The translations under genes and the position numbers were made by a program. Below, piece by piece: positions 37,274-45,155 of a DNA stretch of 64,000 nt; positions within the stretch are counted from its first letter, which is position 1; every line of letters begins with the position of its first letter. Location of the stretch: NCBI GenBank assembly GCA_024236155.1, contig JACKLA010000003.1, positions 304,086 through 368,085 of the forward strand, written 5' to 3'. A model generated the notes under the pieces. That model made no database searches. It was not told the DNA's origin and saw nothing but the letters and a program-made list of their open reading frames with translations. The stretch comes from Sphingomonadaceae bacterium (GTDB lineage: Bacteria; Pseudomonadota; Alphaproteobacteria; Sphingomonadales; Sphingomonadaceae).

Positions 37274-38698
37274 ATGAGCGATTTCCCCACCACTGATGAA
37301 CTCTTCGCCCGCCCGTTCTTCTTTTGCGGGATCGGCGGATCGGGCATGATGCCGCTGGCGCAGATCCTTAATGGACGCGGCGCGGAGGTTGCGGGGTCCG
37401 ACCGGAGCCGCGATCAGGGCCGCACTCCGGAGAAGTTCGCCGCGCTCGATTCGCAAGGCTTTGTGCTGTTCCCGCAGGATGGCAGCGGAATAAGTTCGAA
37501 AGACCAGATCCTCGTTGCCTCTGCCGCGGTGGAAGACACGGTTCCGGAAGTCGTGCGGGCTAACGAACTCGGTTGCCTGCGCATGTCGCGTGCCGAATTG
37601 CTGTCGATCCTGTTCAACACTAGCGGCGCGGGGCTGGCGGTGGCCGGGACCAGCGGCAAATCGACCGTTACCGGCATGCTCGGCTGGATCATGCAAGCTG
37701 CCGGGCGCGAGCCTACCGTGATGAACGGCGCGGTGATGAAGAATTTTGTCAGTCCCGAACGCCCCTTCGCCAGCGCGCTGGTTGGCGGGCAGAGCATTTT
37801 CGTGAGCGAAGTGGACGAGAGCGACGGCTCGATCGCGCTATACCGCCCCGCGGTCGGCGTGCTGCTCAATGTCAGCCTTGATCACAAGAGCATGGACGAA
37901 CTGCGCCAGTTGTTCGGTGATTTCCTCGGTCGTAGCCGGATTGCCGCAATCAATGCCGACGATCCGGAAGCACTACAGCTGCTGCCGCGCGCGAACGAGG
38001 TCATCACCTTCGGAATCGAGCAGGAAAAGGCCCAGATCGGCATTGTGCCCAGCTCGATTGCCGAAGGCCCAACGCGGCAGGCAGCGCAGGTGATCGACCG
38101 TCATGACGGCAGCACCCACAGCCTGCGTCTGGCCATGCCCGGGCGGCACAACCTCTCCAACGCGCTTGCCGCAATTGCCGGGGCGGCCGCTGCGGGTGTG
38201 CCGGTATCTGCCTCGGTCGAGGCGCTCGCCGGTTTCAAGGGCCTCGCCCGCCGGTTCGATATCGTCGGCACCAGCGCAAGCGGCATCACCGTGATCGACG
38301 ATTTCGGCCACAATCCGGAAAAATGCGCCGCGACACTGCGCACGCTCAAGGCACACGAAGGTCGCGTGATCGCCTTCTTCCAGCCGCACGGCTATGGACC
38401 GCTGCGCCAGATGGGCCACGAACTGGCCGAAACCTTCGCCAGAGAACTCGGCCCCGACGATATCACTATCCTGTGCGATCCGGTCTACTATGGCGGCACG
38501 GTCGACCGCAGCCAGGGCAGCGAGCGGATCGTCGAGATGATCGAGGAAGCAGGTGGCCTCGCCGACCACGTCCCCAGCCGCGAAGATTGCGGCAAGCTGA
38601 TCGCCTCTATCGCTAAGCCGGGCGACCGCATCGTGGTGATGGGCGCGCGCGACGATACGCTGACCCTGTTTGCGAAGTATCTGCTGGCGTCACTTTAG
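37274..38698 (+). CDS. mpl: Mur ligase, Mpl/MurC-like
   Basis: ATP-dependent ligase of 474 residues. The N-terminal motif FFCGIGGSGMMPLAQIL, the P-loop GTSGKSTVTGML (about 119-130), EVDESDGSI, and NLSNALAAIAGA are Mur-ligase hallmarks, with DDFGHNPEK in the C-terminal domain. It is MurC-like, but its position beside an LD-carboxypeptidase and away from any mur/fts cluster suggests Mpl, which joins recycled tripeptide to UDP-MurNAc. This is an inference; a MurC paralogue is the alternative. The ATG at 37274 is used; the frame open upstream shadows the divergent gene. Its stop overlaps the convergent DUF808 gene. Confidence 0.8.
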   Translation: MSDFPTTDELFARPFFFCGIGGSGMMPLAQILNGRGAEVAGSDRSRDQGRTPEKFAALDSQGFVLFPQDGSGISSKDQILVASAAVEDTVPEVVRANELGCLRMSRAELLSILFNTSGAGLAVAGTSGKSTVTGMLGWIMQAAGREPTVMNGAVMKNFVSPERPFASALVGGQSIFVSEVDESDGSIALYRPAVGVLLNVSLDHKSMDELRQLFGDFLGRSRIAAINADDPEALQLLPRANEVITFGIEQEKAQIGIVPSSIAEGPTRQAAQVIDRHDGSTHSLRLAMPGRHNLSNALAAIAGAAAAGVPVSASVEALAGFKGLARRFDIVGTSASGITVIDDFGHNPEKCAATLRTLKAHEGRVIAFFQPHGYGPLRQMGHELAETFARELGPDDITILCDPVYYGGTVDRSQGSERIVEMIEEAGGLADHVPSREDCGKLIASIAKPGDRIVVMGARDDTLTLFAKYLLASL

Positions 38699-39639
38699 TG
38701 GGCGCCGAGTTTGAAAACCTTGTGCAGAACGAAGGCGATAACCGCGCCCAGCACGAGTCCGAACACCGCCGAATAGCCAGCATAGCTTAGCCAGCCGAGA
38801 ATGCCCGACATTGCGCCGGTAGCCTCTTCGACACCATGCTGGAGACCATGGCCGAGGTCATAGAACGGATCGAAGCCCAACTCATGCAGCGCATGGATAA
38901 TGATCCCGCCGCCGACCCACAGCATCGCAATCGTGCCGATAAACGACAGCGCAATCAGCAGCATGGGCATACCCTTTACCAGCATGCAGCCGATCTTGCG
39001 CGCCAATGCCGAGCTGCGTTCTGCGAGATGCAGCCCGACATCGTCCATCTTCACGATCAACGCGACCGCGCCATATACCACGAAAGTAATGAGGATACCG
39101 ACCGCCGCCAGCGCCGCTGCCCTGATCCAGAAATCGTCCGAAATCGAAGCGATCTCGTTGAGCGATATGGCCATGATTTCCGCTGACAGGATCAGGTCGG
39201 TACGGATTGCACCATTGATCCGGTCTTTCTCGAACTCGGCCGGATCCTCGATCACATCTTCCAGCGTCTTGCCGTGTTTCTCGCCGCCAAGCTTTTCGAG
39301 CACCTTCTCCGCGCCTTCATAGCACAGATAGGCCCCGCCCAGCAGCAGCAGGAAGGTAATCGCGACGGGCAGCAACCAGCTCAGGATCAAGGCCCCCGGC
39401 AGCAGGAAGATCAGCTTGTTCTTGAGGCTGCCCTTGGTGATCGACCAGATGATCGGCAATTCGCGCGCCGGGCTGAGGCCGGTGACATAGGATGGCGTCA
39501 CCGCCGCATCGTCGATCACGACGCCAGCTGCCTTGGTACCCGCCTTGCTGGCAGCCACACCGATATCATCGACTGAGGCGGCCGCAGCGCGGGCGATGAT
39601 CGAAACGTCGTCAAGCAGGGCAGCAAGTCCGCTGGGCAT
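38695..39639 (-). CDS. DUF808 family membrane protein
   Basis: Integral membrane protein of 314 residues with about five hydrophobic helices. The soluble N terminus (PSGLAALLDDVSIIARAAAA), KNKLIFLLPGALILSWLLP, YLCYEGAEKVLEKL, the VLAMISLNEI-like SAEIMAISLNEIAS and the C-terminal GLVLGAVIAFVLHKVFKL match DUF808. Function unknown. The ATG at 39639 gives the canonical N terminus; the longer frame has no support. It is convergent with the Mur ligase gene, sharing four bases. Confidence 0.85.
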   Translation of the reverse strand: MPSGLAALLDDVSIIARAAAASVDDIGVAASKAGTKAAGVVIDDAAVTPSYVTGLSPARELPIIWSITKGSLKNKLIFLLPGALILSWLLPVAITFLLLLGGAYLCYEGAEKVLEKLGGEKHGKTLEDVIEDPAEFEKDRINGAIRTDLILSAEIMAISLNEIASISDDFWIRAAALAAVGILITFVVYGAVALIVKMDDVGLHLAERSSALARKIGCMLVKGMPMLLIALSFIGTIAMLWVGGGIIIHALHELGFDPFYDLGHGLQHGVEEATGAMSGILGWLSYAGYSAVFGLVLGAVIAFVLHKVFKLGAH

Positions 39640-39782
39640 TGTGTATCCTGTCGTAAGTTCACCAAGCGCAATCGCCCTAGCCTCGCCCCGGTGCAACGGC
39701 AATTCCGGCTTGCCGTCTTTACCCGGTCCGAAACGCCGCGATGCGGCAGCTTTGCACCGCAGGGCACGCATTGCCTTTCCCC

Positions 39783-39810
39783 TTGCATTCTTCCCCCGTC
39801 CCGCTATGTG
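39783..39810 (+). promoter_or_regulatory. Candidate promoter of rpsF-rpsR-rplI
   Basis: TTGCAT and TATGTG are separated by 16 bases, about 100 bases before the rpsF start. This is a reasonable but weak sigma-70-like match in a GC-rich gap and no stronger candidate was seen. Confidence 0.3.
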
Positions 39811-39858
39811 CGCCGCTTCCCTGCCCGTGGCGGGGGAATGAAGAAAGCCGGAGGGGCC

Positions 39859-39872
39859 CCGCAATGGTGCGG
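39859..39872 (+). promoter_or_regulatory. Leader hairpin before rpsF
   Basis: CCGCA-ATGG-TGCGG forms a small perfect stem in the expected rpsF leader. S6:S18 complexes bind their own leader in many bacteria, at a CCG-containing structure. Whether this hairpin is that element cannot be decided by eye. Confidence 0.3.
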
Positions 39873-39909
39873 ATCAGCCAGCGATCGGCAGTAAGTGAAA
39901 GGAAGACGC

Positions 39910-40275
39910 ATGGCTCTTTACGAGCACGTGTTTCTTGCGCGCCAGGATTTGAGCCAGGCTCAGGTCGATGCATTGGCAGCGCAAGCCACCGAAATCATCG
40001 AATCGAACAAGGGCAAGGTCACCAAGACGGAGACCTGGGGCCTCAAGTCCCTCGCCTACAAGATCGACCGTAACCGCAAGGCGCACTTCGTGCTGCTCAA
40101 TATCGAAGGCCCCGGCGAAGTCGTGGCCGAGCTTGAGCGCCAGACCCGCATCAACGAAGACGTCATCCGCTACATGACCATCCGTGTCGAAGAACACGAA
40201 GAAGGCCCCAGCGTGATGATGCGCAAGAATGACCGCGACAGCAAGAAGCGTCGCGAACGTGAGGAGCGCGACTGA
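39910..40275 (+). CDS. rpsF: 30S ribosomal protein S6
   Basis: Small-subunit protein that pairs with S18, 121 residues. The N terminus ALYEHVFLARQDLS, WGLKSLAYKIDRNRKAHF and the basic-acidic C-terminal tail are typical. The tail ends REERD rather than the Glu-Glu end that RimK extends in E. coli, which matters because rimK is in this window. AAAGGAAG precedes the ATG at 39910. The stop overlaps the rpsR start by one base. Confidence 0.96.
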   Translation: MALYEHVFLARQDLSQAQVDALAAQATEIIESNKGKVTKTETWGLKSLAYKIDRNRKAHFVLLNIEGPGEVVAELERQTRINEDVIRYMTIRVEEHEEGPSVMMRKNDRDSKKRREREERD

Positions 40276-40499
40276 TGGCCCGCCCGTTTTTCCGCCGCCG
40301 CAAGACTTGCCCGTTCTCGGCCAAGAATGCGCCGAAGATCGATTACAAGGACGTGCGCCTGCTGCAGGGTTTCATCTCTGAGCGTGGCAAGATCGTGCCT
40401 TCCCGTATCACCGCCGTTTCGGCCAAGAAGCAGCGCGAGCTCGCCAAGGCGATCAAGCGTTCGCGCCAGATCGGCCTGCTTCCCTACGTCGTGAAGTAA
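40275..40499 (+). CDS. rpsR: 30S ribosomal protein S18
   Basis: 74 residues. RPFFRRRKTCPFSAKNAPKI, SERGKIVPSRITAVSAKKQR and the C-terminal SRQIGLLPYV are diagnostic. It overlaps rpsF by one base, and rplI follows 13 bases later with GAGGAGCG as its ribosome site. Confidence 0.97.
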   Translation: MARPFFRRRKTCPFSAKNAPKIDYKDVRLLQGFISERGKIVPSRITAVSAKKQRELAKAIKRSRQIGLLPYVVK

Positions 40500-40512
40500 G
40501 AGGAGCGGACAC

Positions 40513-41160
40513 ATGGATATCATTCTCCTCGAACGCATCGGCAACCTCGGCTCGATCGGTGACGTCGTCACCGTGAAGGATGGCTACGCCCGCAACTTCC
40601 TGCTCCCGCAGAAGAAGGCCCTGCGCGCCAACGAAGCCAACAAGAAGGTTTTCGAAGCCAATCGCGACCGCCTCGAAAAGGAAAACGCCGAGAAGCGCGG
40701 CGTTGCCGAGAAGCTGGGCGAAAAGGTCAATGGCACCGAAATCGTCATGCTGCGTGCATCGTCGAACGCCGGCCAGCTTTACGGTTCGGTCAACGTCCGC
40801 GACGTTGTCAACGGCCTGAGCGACAAGGGCTTCGAAATCGACAAGAGCCAGGTCGTGATGGGTCACCCGATCAAGACCATCGGCATGCACGATGTCACCA
40901 TCGCCCTGCACCCCGAAGTCCACGTCACGGTGAAGGCGAATGTCGCCCGCTCCGACGACGAGGCCGAGCTGCAGAGCCAGGGCGTCGACGTTCTTGCGCA
41001 GATGTTCGAAGACGAACAGGCTGCCATCGAAGAACAGGCCGCTGCCAACCAGATCGACAGCACGCTCGAGCCGGGTGAAATCCCCGCCGAACTGCTCGAA
41101 GACGCTGGCGAAGCCGGTGAAGAGGCTTCGACCGACAGCGAAGAGAACGCCGAAGGCTGA
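40513..41160 (+). CDS. rplI: 50S ribosomal protein L9 with acidic tail
   Basis: Binds 23S rRNA at the base of the L1 stalk. The length is 215 residues. The N-terminal domain (MDIILLERIGNLGSIGDVV, GYARNFLLPQKKA) and connecting helix are typical. The C-terminal domain is followed by an Ala/Glu-rich extension of about 60 residues ending EENAEG, longer than the 148-residue E. coli protein, as often seen in sphingomonads. Last gene of the operon; a strong terminator follows. Confidence 0.96.
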   Translation: MDIILLERIGNLGSIGDVVTVKDGYARNFLLPQKKALRANEANKKVFEANRDRLEKENAEKRGVAEKLGEKVNGTEIVMLRASSNAGQLYGSVNVRDVVNGLSDKGFEIDKSQVVMGHPIKTIGMHDVTIALHPEVHVTVKANVARSDDEAELQSQGVDVLAQMFEDEQAAIEEQAAANQIDSTLEPGEIPAELLEDAGEAGEEASTDSEENAEG

Positions 41161-41186
41161 TCCTCGCCGTCAGGCAAGACACAAAT

Positions 41187-41219
41187 GGCCCGCTCCGGGA
41201 TATCCGGGGCGGGCCTTTT
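41187..41219 (+). terminator. Rho-independent terminator after rplI
   Basis: GGCCCGCTCCGG pairs with CCGGGGCGGGCC across a short loop and is followed by TTTT. It lies 27 bases after the rplI stop and should end the rpsF operon. Confidence 0.85.
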
Positions 41220-41248
41220 GCTGTTTACGGCCCGCAAGACATCGGGGC

Positions 41249-41773
41249 TCAGTTGCCGAACGTCTTGCTCAGCACCACCAGATGCGGATCGCCATCGAAA
41301 CCGCGCGGGACAAAGCCCTTTTCGCGTTCCAGCTCGATCGCCGCGTGATTGTCGCGATCCTCGATGGCGATAACCTCGCGCACGCCCCGGCGTTCGGCTT
41401 CCTGCCCGAGCAGGTCGAGCATCGCCCAGCCTACTCCCTTGCCCTTGTAGTCCGAACGGATCGATACCGCGATCTCGGCCTTGTCGAGCGGGTTGTCGCA
41501 CGCCAACAGCGCAGACGCGACCAGTTCGCCCGTCGCACGGTCGAAGGCGAGGAAGCTCTCGCTGCGGAAATGGTCGACTTCGACCAGCGGCATCAGCTGG
41601 CGATGCCCGATATGCTCGCGCGCCTCGAAGAACCGGAAACGCCGGTCTTCGGGACTGACCTTGTCGAAGAACGCTTCCAGCAGCGGCTCGTCGGCCGCAT
41701 TCGCAGCCCGTACTTCCAGTTCGATGCCCGATCTCGTCGGGGCCAGCAGCCTGGTGTCATCCTGAACAGTCAT
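41249..41773 (-). CDS. GNAT-family N-acetyltransferase
   Basis: 174 residues. The acetyl-CoA motif is SIRSDYKGKGVGWAMLDLL, preceded by LVASALLACD and followed by IEDRDNHAAIELEREKGF. The N-terminal PEDRRFRFFEAREHI resembles the acetyltransferase part of PatZ-type protein acetylases, but the large acyl-CoA synthetase-like part is absent. Substrate unknown. It faces the rpsF operon across the terminator. Confidence 0.85.
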   Translation of the reverse strand: MTVQDDTRLLAPTRSGIELEVRAANAADEPLLEAFFDKVSPEDRRFRFFEAREHIGHRQLMPLVEVDHFRSESFLAFDRATGELVASALLACDNPLDKAEIAVSIRSDYKGKGVGWAMLDLLGQEAERRGVREVIAIEDRDNHAAIELEREKGFVPRGFDGDPHLVVLSKTFGN

Positions 41774-41934
41774 CGCCCGTACCTTTCTTCTGTCTGGGGG
41801 TGTGAAGGACGGATTAGGCGGCCTCCGCCGGCACTTGGTTGACCTGCATCAATCCGATCCGTGAAAATGCTGCACCTGCGAATGCGCAAAATGCACGATC
41901 TTGAATTGTCGCAAAAAGGCGTTAGGGGCTGGTC

Positions 41935-43374
41935 ATGCAGACCTTTTCAAACATCATCGAAGAACTCACCCGTATCCACGATGCGGCGCATGACGCGCTG
42001 CGCTCCGACATTCTTGCCTATGCCAGGGATGGCGCGCTGCCCTCGCCCACGCGGCGCACGGACGGCACCTATGCCTATCCCGAGCTGCGGCTGCATTTCG
42101 AGGGCGAAGGCACCCCGTCCGACCGCTCGCGCGCCTTCGGGCGGCTGGAGCAGACCGGCACCTATGCCACCACGATCACCCGCCCCGCATTGTTTGCCGA
42201 CTATCTCGAGGAACAGCTCGAACTGATCCGGCAGGATTACGACGTTCGCATCGAAATCGGCAAATCGCGGCAGGAAATCCCCTTCCCCTATGTCCTCGAT
42301 GGCGAGGCTGGCGCGCTGATGGCGGGGATCGCCCCACAGGAACTGGCCAAACACTTTCCCGCGACCGATCTTGCGCTGATCGGTGACGAGCTGGCCGACG
42401 GGCACGAACTGGGCGAACCCGACGATCCGATGCCGCTGTCGCTGTTCGACGGTTTGCGCACCGATTACTCGCTCGCCCGCCTCGCCCATTACACCGGCAC
42501 GCGGACGGAGGACTTCCAGCACTTCATCCTGTTCACCAACTATCACCGCTATGTCGATGAATTCGTGGACTGGGCCGCAGGGCAAATCGGGCAGGACGGC
42601 TATGTCGGGCTGACCGGTGCTGGCGGGCTCGACATTCGCGAGACAACGCAGGATGCGCGGCTGCAATTGTCCGACACCGCATGGCGCAAGCACCAGATGC
42701 CCGCCTATCACCTGATCCGCGAGGACCGCAGCGGCATCACGCTGGTCAATATCGGTGTCGGCCCGTCCAACGCGAAAACGATCTGCGACCACCTTGCGGT
42801 GCTGCGACCGCACAGCTGGCTGATGATCGGCCATTGCGGCGGCTTGCGCTCGAGCCAGAAGATCGGCGATTTCGTGCTCGCCCATGCCTATCTGCGCGAC
42901 GACCATGTGCTCGACGGCGTGCTCCCGCCCGAAATCCCTATCCCGCCGATTGCCGAAGTGCAGCAGGCGCTGGCCGGCGCGGCGGAGGCGGTTTCGGGTA
43001 CGCAGGGCGCGAACCTGAAGCAGCGGCTGCGCACCGGCACCGTCGTCACCACCGACGACCGCAACTGGGAACTGCTCTACACCTCCAGCGCCAAACGCTT
43101 CTCCCAAAGCCGCGCCATCGCCATCGAGATGGAAAGCGCCACCATCGCCGCACAGGGATACCGCTTCCGCGTCCCCTACGGCACGCTGCTGTGCGTCAGC
43201 GACAAGCCGCTGCATGGCGAGATCAAGCTGCCGGGCCAGGCCAACCAGTTTTACGAAGAAGCCATCGCCGCCCACCTGCAAATGGGGCTGGAAGCCTGCC
43301 GCCGCCTGCGCGACGAAGGCGACCGCCTCCACAGCCGCAAACTGCGCGCCTTCAACGAGCCGCCGTTCCGGTGA
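41935..43374 (+). CDS. amn: AMP nucleosidase
   Basis: Hydrolyses AMP to adenine and ribose-5-phosphate, 479 residues, the family length. The N-terminal substrate-sensing domain includes SRAFGRLEQTGTYATTITRP. The catalytic phosphorylase-like part includes NIGVGPSNAKTICDHLAVL, HCGGLRSSQKIGDFVLAHAY, and AIEMESATIAAQGYRFRVPY. The ATG at 41935 matches the usual N terminus. It stands alone between a divergent GNAT gene and a convergent HTH gene. Confidence 0.94.
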   Translation: MQTFSNIIEELTRIHDAAHDALRSDILAYARDGALPSPTRRTDGTYAYPELRLHFEGEGTPSDRSRAFGRLEQTGTYATTITRPALFADYLEEQLELIRQDYDVRIEIGKSRQEIPFPYVLDGEAGALMAGIAPQELAKHFPATDLALIGDELADGHELGEPDDPMPLSLFDGLRTDYSLARLAHYTGTRTEDFQHFILFTNYHRYVDEFVDWAAGQIGQDGYVGLTGAGGLDIRETTQDARLQLSDTAWRKHQMPAYHLIREDRSGITLVNIGVGPSNAKTICDHLAVLRPHSWLMIGHCGGLRSSQKIGDFVLAHAYLRDDHVLDGVLPPEIPIPPIAEVQQALAGAAEAVSGTQGANLKQRLRTGTVVTTDDRNWELLYTSSAKRFSQSRAIAIEMESATIAAQGYRFRVPYGTLLCVSDKPLHGEIKLPGQANQFYEEAIAAHLQMGLEACRRLRDEGDRLHSRKLRAFNEPPFR

Positions 43375-43410
43375 GGCGCGAAAGGCCTGCGCGGCGGAAG
43401 TAGACAAAGT

Positions 43411-44094
43411 TTACGCCCTCCCCCGCTTTTTGGTCTTTTTCGGCTTTCTCGCCTTGCGCGCTTTTTCCGGCGACAGGCCGAAAACTTCGGCTTCGGGCTG
43501 CGGTGCTTCCTCGCCGCGAAATGCGGCATCGAACGCCCGCCAGCCCGCGCGCAACATCCTGACGATACGGTAGCCGAGAACGAGCGCCGGACCGTCCTGA
43601 TGGGCGGCACCCTCTGCCCGGTCGATCCACTTCCCGTAACGCGAAGGATCGCGATAGCGCAGCAGGAACATCGTCAGCCGTTCATCGTAATGCCGCCGTT
43701 CGCCAACCTGCTCGCCGCGCTGGAAGATCGGCACCGGCACGCCGTGAATCGCGCGGGACAGCGCGGCATCGGCCAACCGCGCGACCGCGCTGTCCATCGC
43801 CGCATCCCACGCCAGGCGGAAAGCCTGCGCATCGTCCCGCCGCCGCAAGCCATAGGCAGAGGCGCGGCTCATCCCGACCGATTGCGCCGCTTCGGCAACG
43901 CATCCGCATTCCGCCAGCCGCTCGATAAAGGCGAGTTGCCGGTCCGGCACCCAGCCATCGTGGCGATAGCGGACGGGCACGGGGCCGTATCCTTCGTCCT
44001 TGCCCCAGCCTTCGGGGAAAGGGTTTTCGTCAAGATCCGATTCTGCCGGTTCGGGGGAGTCAGAGGGCTCGATGGGTTCTGTCGGATTGTCCAT
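43411..44094 (-). CDS. Terminase-small-subunit-like HTH protein, paralogue 2
   Basis: 227 residues. After an acidic Pro/Glu/Ser N terminus, WVPDRQLAFIERLAECGCV and AEAAQSVGMSRASAYGLRRR form the helix-turn-helix. AWDAAMDSAVARLADAALSRAI and RRHYDERLTMFLLRYRD follow in the same order and spacing as in the 14.4-15.3 kb protein. The C terminus is Lys/Arg-rich. Neither copy is near phage structural genes, so a chromosomal DNA-binding role is more likely than packaging, but this is unproven. The ATG at 44094 is preferred: further upstream the frame runs through a repeat element. Confidence 0.68.
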   Translation of the reverse strand: MDNPTEPIEPSDSPEPAESDLDENPFPEGWGKDEGYGPVPVRYRHDGWVPDRQLAFIERLAECGCVAEAAQSVGMSRASAYGLRRRDDAQAFRLAWDAAMDSAVARLADAALSRAIHGVPVPIFQRGEQVGERRHYDERLTMFLLRYRDPSRYGKWIDRAEGAAHQDGPALVLGYRIVRMLRAGWRAFDAAFRGEEAPQPEAEVFGLSPEKARKARKPKKTKKRGRA

Positions 44095-44175
44095 CGGGAA
44101 GGATAAGGCATATTCGGGTGCCTGTAGGAAAGTTCTTTCTTCGTTCCGGGCGGGGAAAGGGTAGCTTGAACGACA

Positions 44176-44290
44176 CCTTCTCCCCTCCCTTGAGGGAGGG
44201 GCCGGGGGTGGGTGTACGACCTGTCGATGCAAGTGCCAACCAGCGACGCCGAACCCCCACCCCTGCCCCTCCCCTTGGGGAGGGGGTATT
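44176..44290. repeat. REP-like double-hairpin element
   Basis: TCCCCTCCC-TTGA-GGGAGGGG at 44180-44201 is followed by CCGGGGGTGGGTG, a spacer of about 45 bases, then ACCCCCACCCCTGCCCC and a second hairpin CCCCTCCCCTTGGGGAGGGGG to 44286. The outer parts are roughly complementary, so the whole can fold back on itself. The same plan, shorter, occurs inside trmD at 55701-55795. Confidence 0.8.
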
Positions 44291-44405
44291 TGGGCTGGTC
44301 GTCGAAACAGGGGGAAGCGGCGCGTTTGACGCTTCCAGCGGTAAGCTAAATCACCGGCAGGGTTATCTTGTTCGACGTCATGCCGATGGCGCCAAATGCA
44401 TAATA

Positions 44406-44445
44406 CCATCATTAGCGCACGAAATTGACTTTTCATGCGCTAATG
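44406..44445. promoter_or_regulatory. Perfect 12-bp inverted repeat (operator-like)
   Basis: ATCATTAGCGCA at 44406-44417 and its exact reverse complement at 44434-44445 are separated by 16 bases. The right arm fills most of the space between a TTGACT box (44423-44428) and a TAAAAC box (44445-44450). That placement would let a bound dimeric regulator block the promoter. No regulator gene adjoins. Confidence 0.65.
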
Positions 44446-44450
44446 ATAAA
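44423..44450 (+). promoter_or_regulatory. Sigma-70-like promoter of the orphan gene
   Basis: TTGACT and TAAAAC are 16 bases apart, 24 bases before the ATG. It overlaps the inverted repeat. Confidence 0.5.
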
Positions 44451-44473
44451 ACTTACGCGAAAGGAGTTGGGTT

Positions 44474-45154
44474 ATGGGAATCGCTTTTAGATCAGATGAA
44501 GCGGCAGAGGCCGAATTTGAGCGCGCCAGACGCTATCTTATCAAACATGACTGGCCTTCGGATTTGAGGTATGAGAGCCTCGATATTCTCCGAGAGCTAA
44601 CCTATGAGTATGGGCCAGTCGTGTCCCGGTATCCGACATGGCATCCGTTTGTTCGAAACCACGATCCGCACCTTCCTGAAGTCTGGCCGAATGAACGGAC
44701 CGGCTTTCGAGGTCTCGATCATACCGTCGGCTTCGTAAATGCGTTTGTTACGTGTCCATACGCCGCGAGCGGCAACGCAGAGCTTCTACGAAATTCACTA
44801 CGGGAGTTTCCTCAGCATCACGTCGCTTATATCTCGATAGAGCCCCTTAACGCGCAGTTCTACAACGAGAAAGCAGAACCTGTTTTAGTGGTTTGCCATT
44901 GGAACGAAGCGTTGGAAGCGTCAGGACAAATTCCAAAAAGTTTGGCATTACCGTTAATGATTGAAAACGAAATGCGAAGCTGGTCTGGTTCTCAAATCGC
45001 AGAACGATGGGACACCATGCAGCCGTATCTTTTGGGCGAGCCCCATGGAGCAAGATCTTCTCTTTTTGTGGGGCAAGACACAGCTATCGCAATGAAAAAG
45101 GCTTACATGGGGATGGTCGAGTCGGGAATGTTTGGGCCACTCCGAATGGGGTGA
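44474..45154 (+). CDS. A/T-rich orphan protein
   Basis: Protein of 226 residues that I cannot place in any family. It is soluble, with no signal peptide or membrane helix. Notable segments are AEFERARRYLIKHDW, WHPFVRNHDPHLPEVWP and HVAYISIEPLNAQFYNEKAEP. AAAGGAG stands eight bases before the ATG, and a promoter with a palindrome lies upstream, so it appears intact and regulated. Base use is clearly more A/T-rich than the adjoining rimK and amn genes, a sign of transfer. It is convergent with rimK and almost touches it. Confidence 0.7.
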   Translation: MGIAFRSDEAAEAEFERARRYLIKHDWPSDLRYESLDILRELTYEYGPVVSRYPTWHPFVRNHDPHLPEVWPNERTGFRGLDHTVGFVNAFVTCPYAASGNAELLRNSLREFPQHHVAYISIEPLNAQFYNEKAEPVLVVCHWNEALEASGQIPKSLALPLMIENEMRSWSGSQIAERWDTMQPYLLGEPHGARSSLFVGQDTAIAMKKAYMGMVESGMFGPLRMG

Positions 45155-45155
45155 A

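Larger units (their letters stand above)
44095..44473. other. 379-bp gap: repeat element plus orphan promoter
   Basis: No gene is supported. The left half holds the start region of the HTH gene and the REP-like element; the right half, from about 44390, turns A/T-rich and carries a promoter with a 12-bp palindrome for the orphan gene. Confidence 0.6.

Noticed and set aside
44095..44436. N-terminal extension of the second HTH protein through the repeat
   Set aside because: The added peptide is translated REP sequence (PPAPPSREG); the ATG at 44094 suits the family better.
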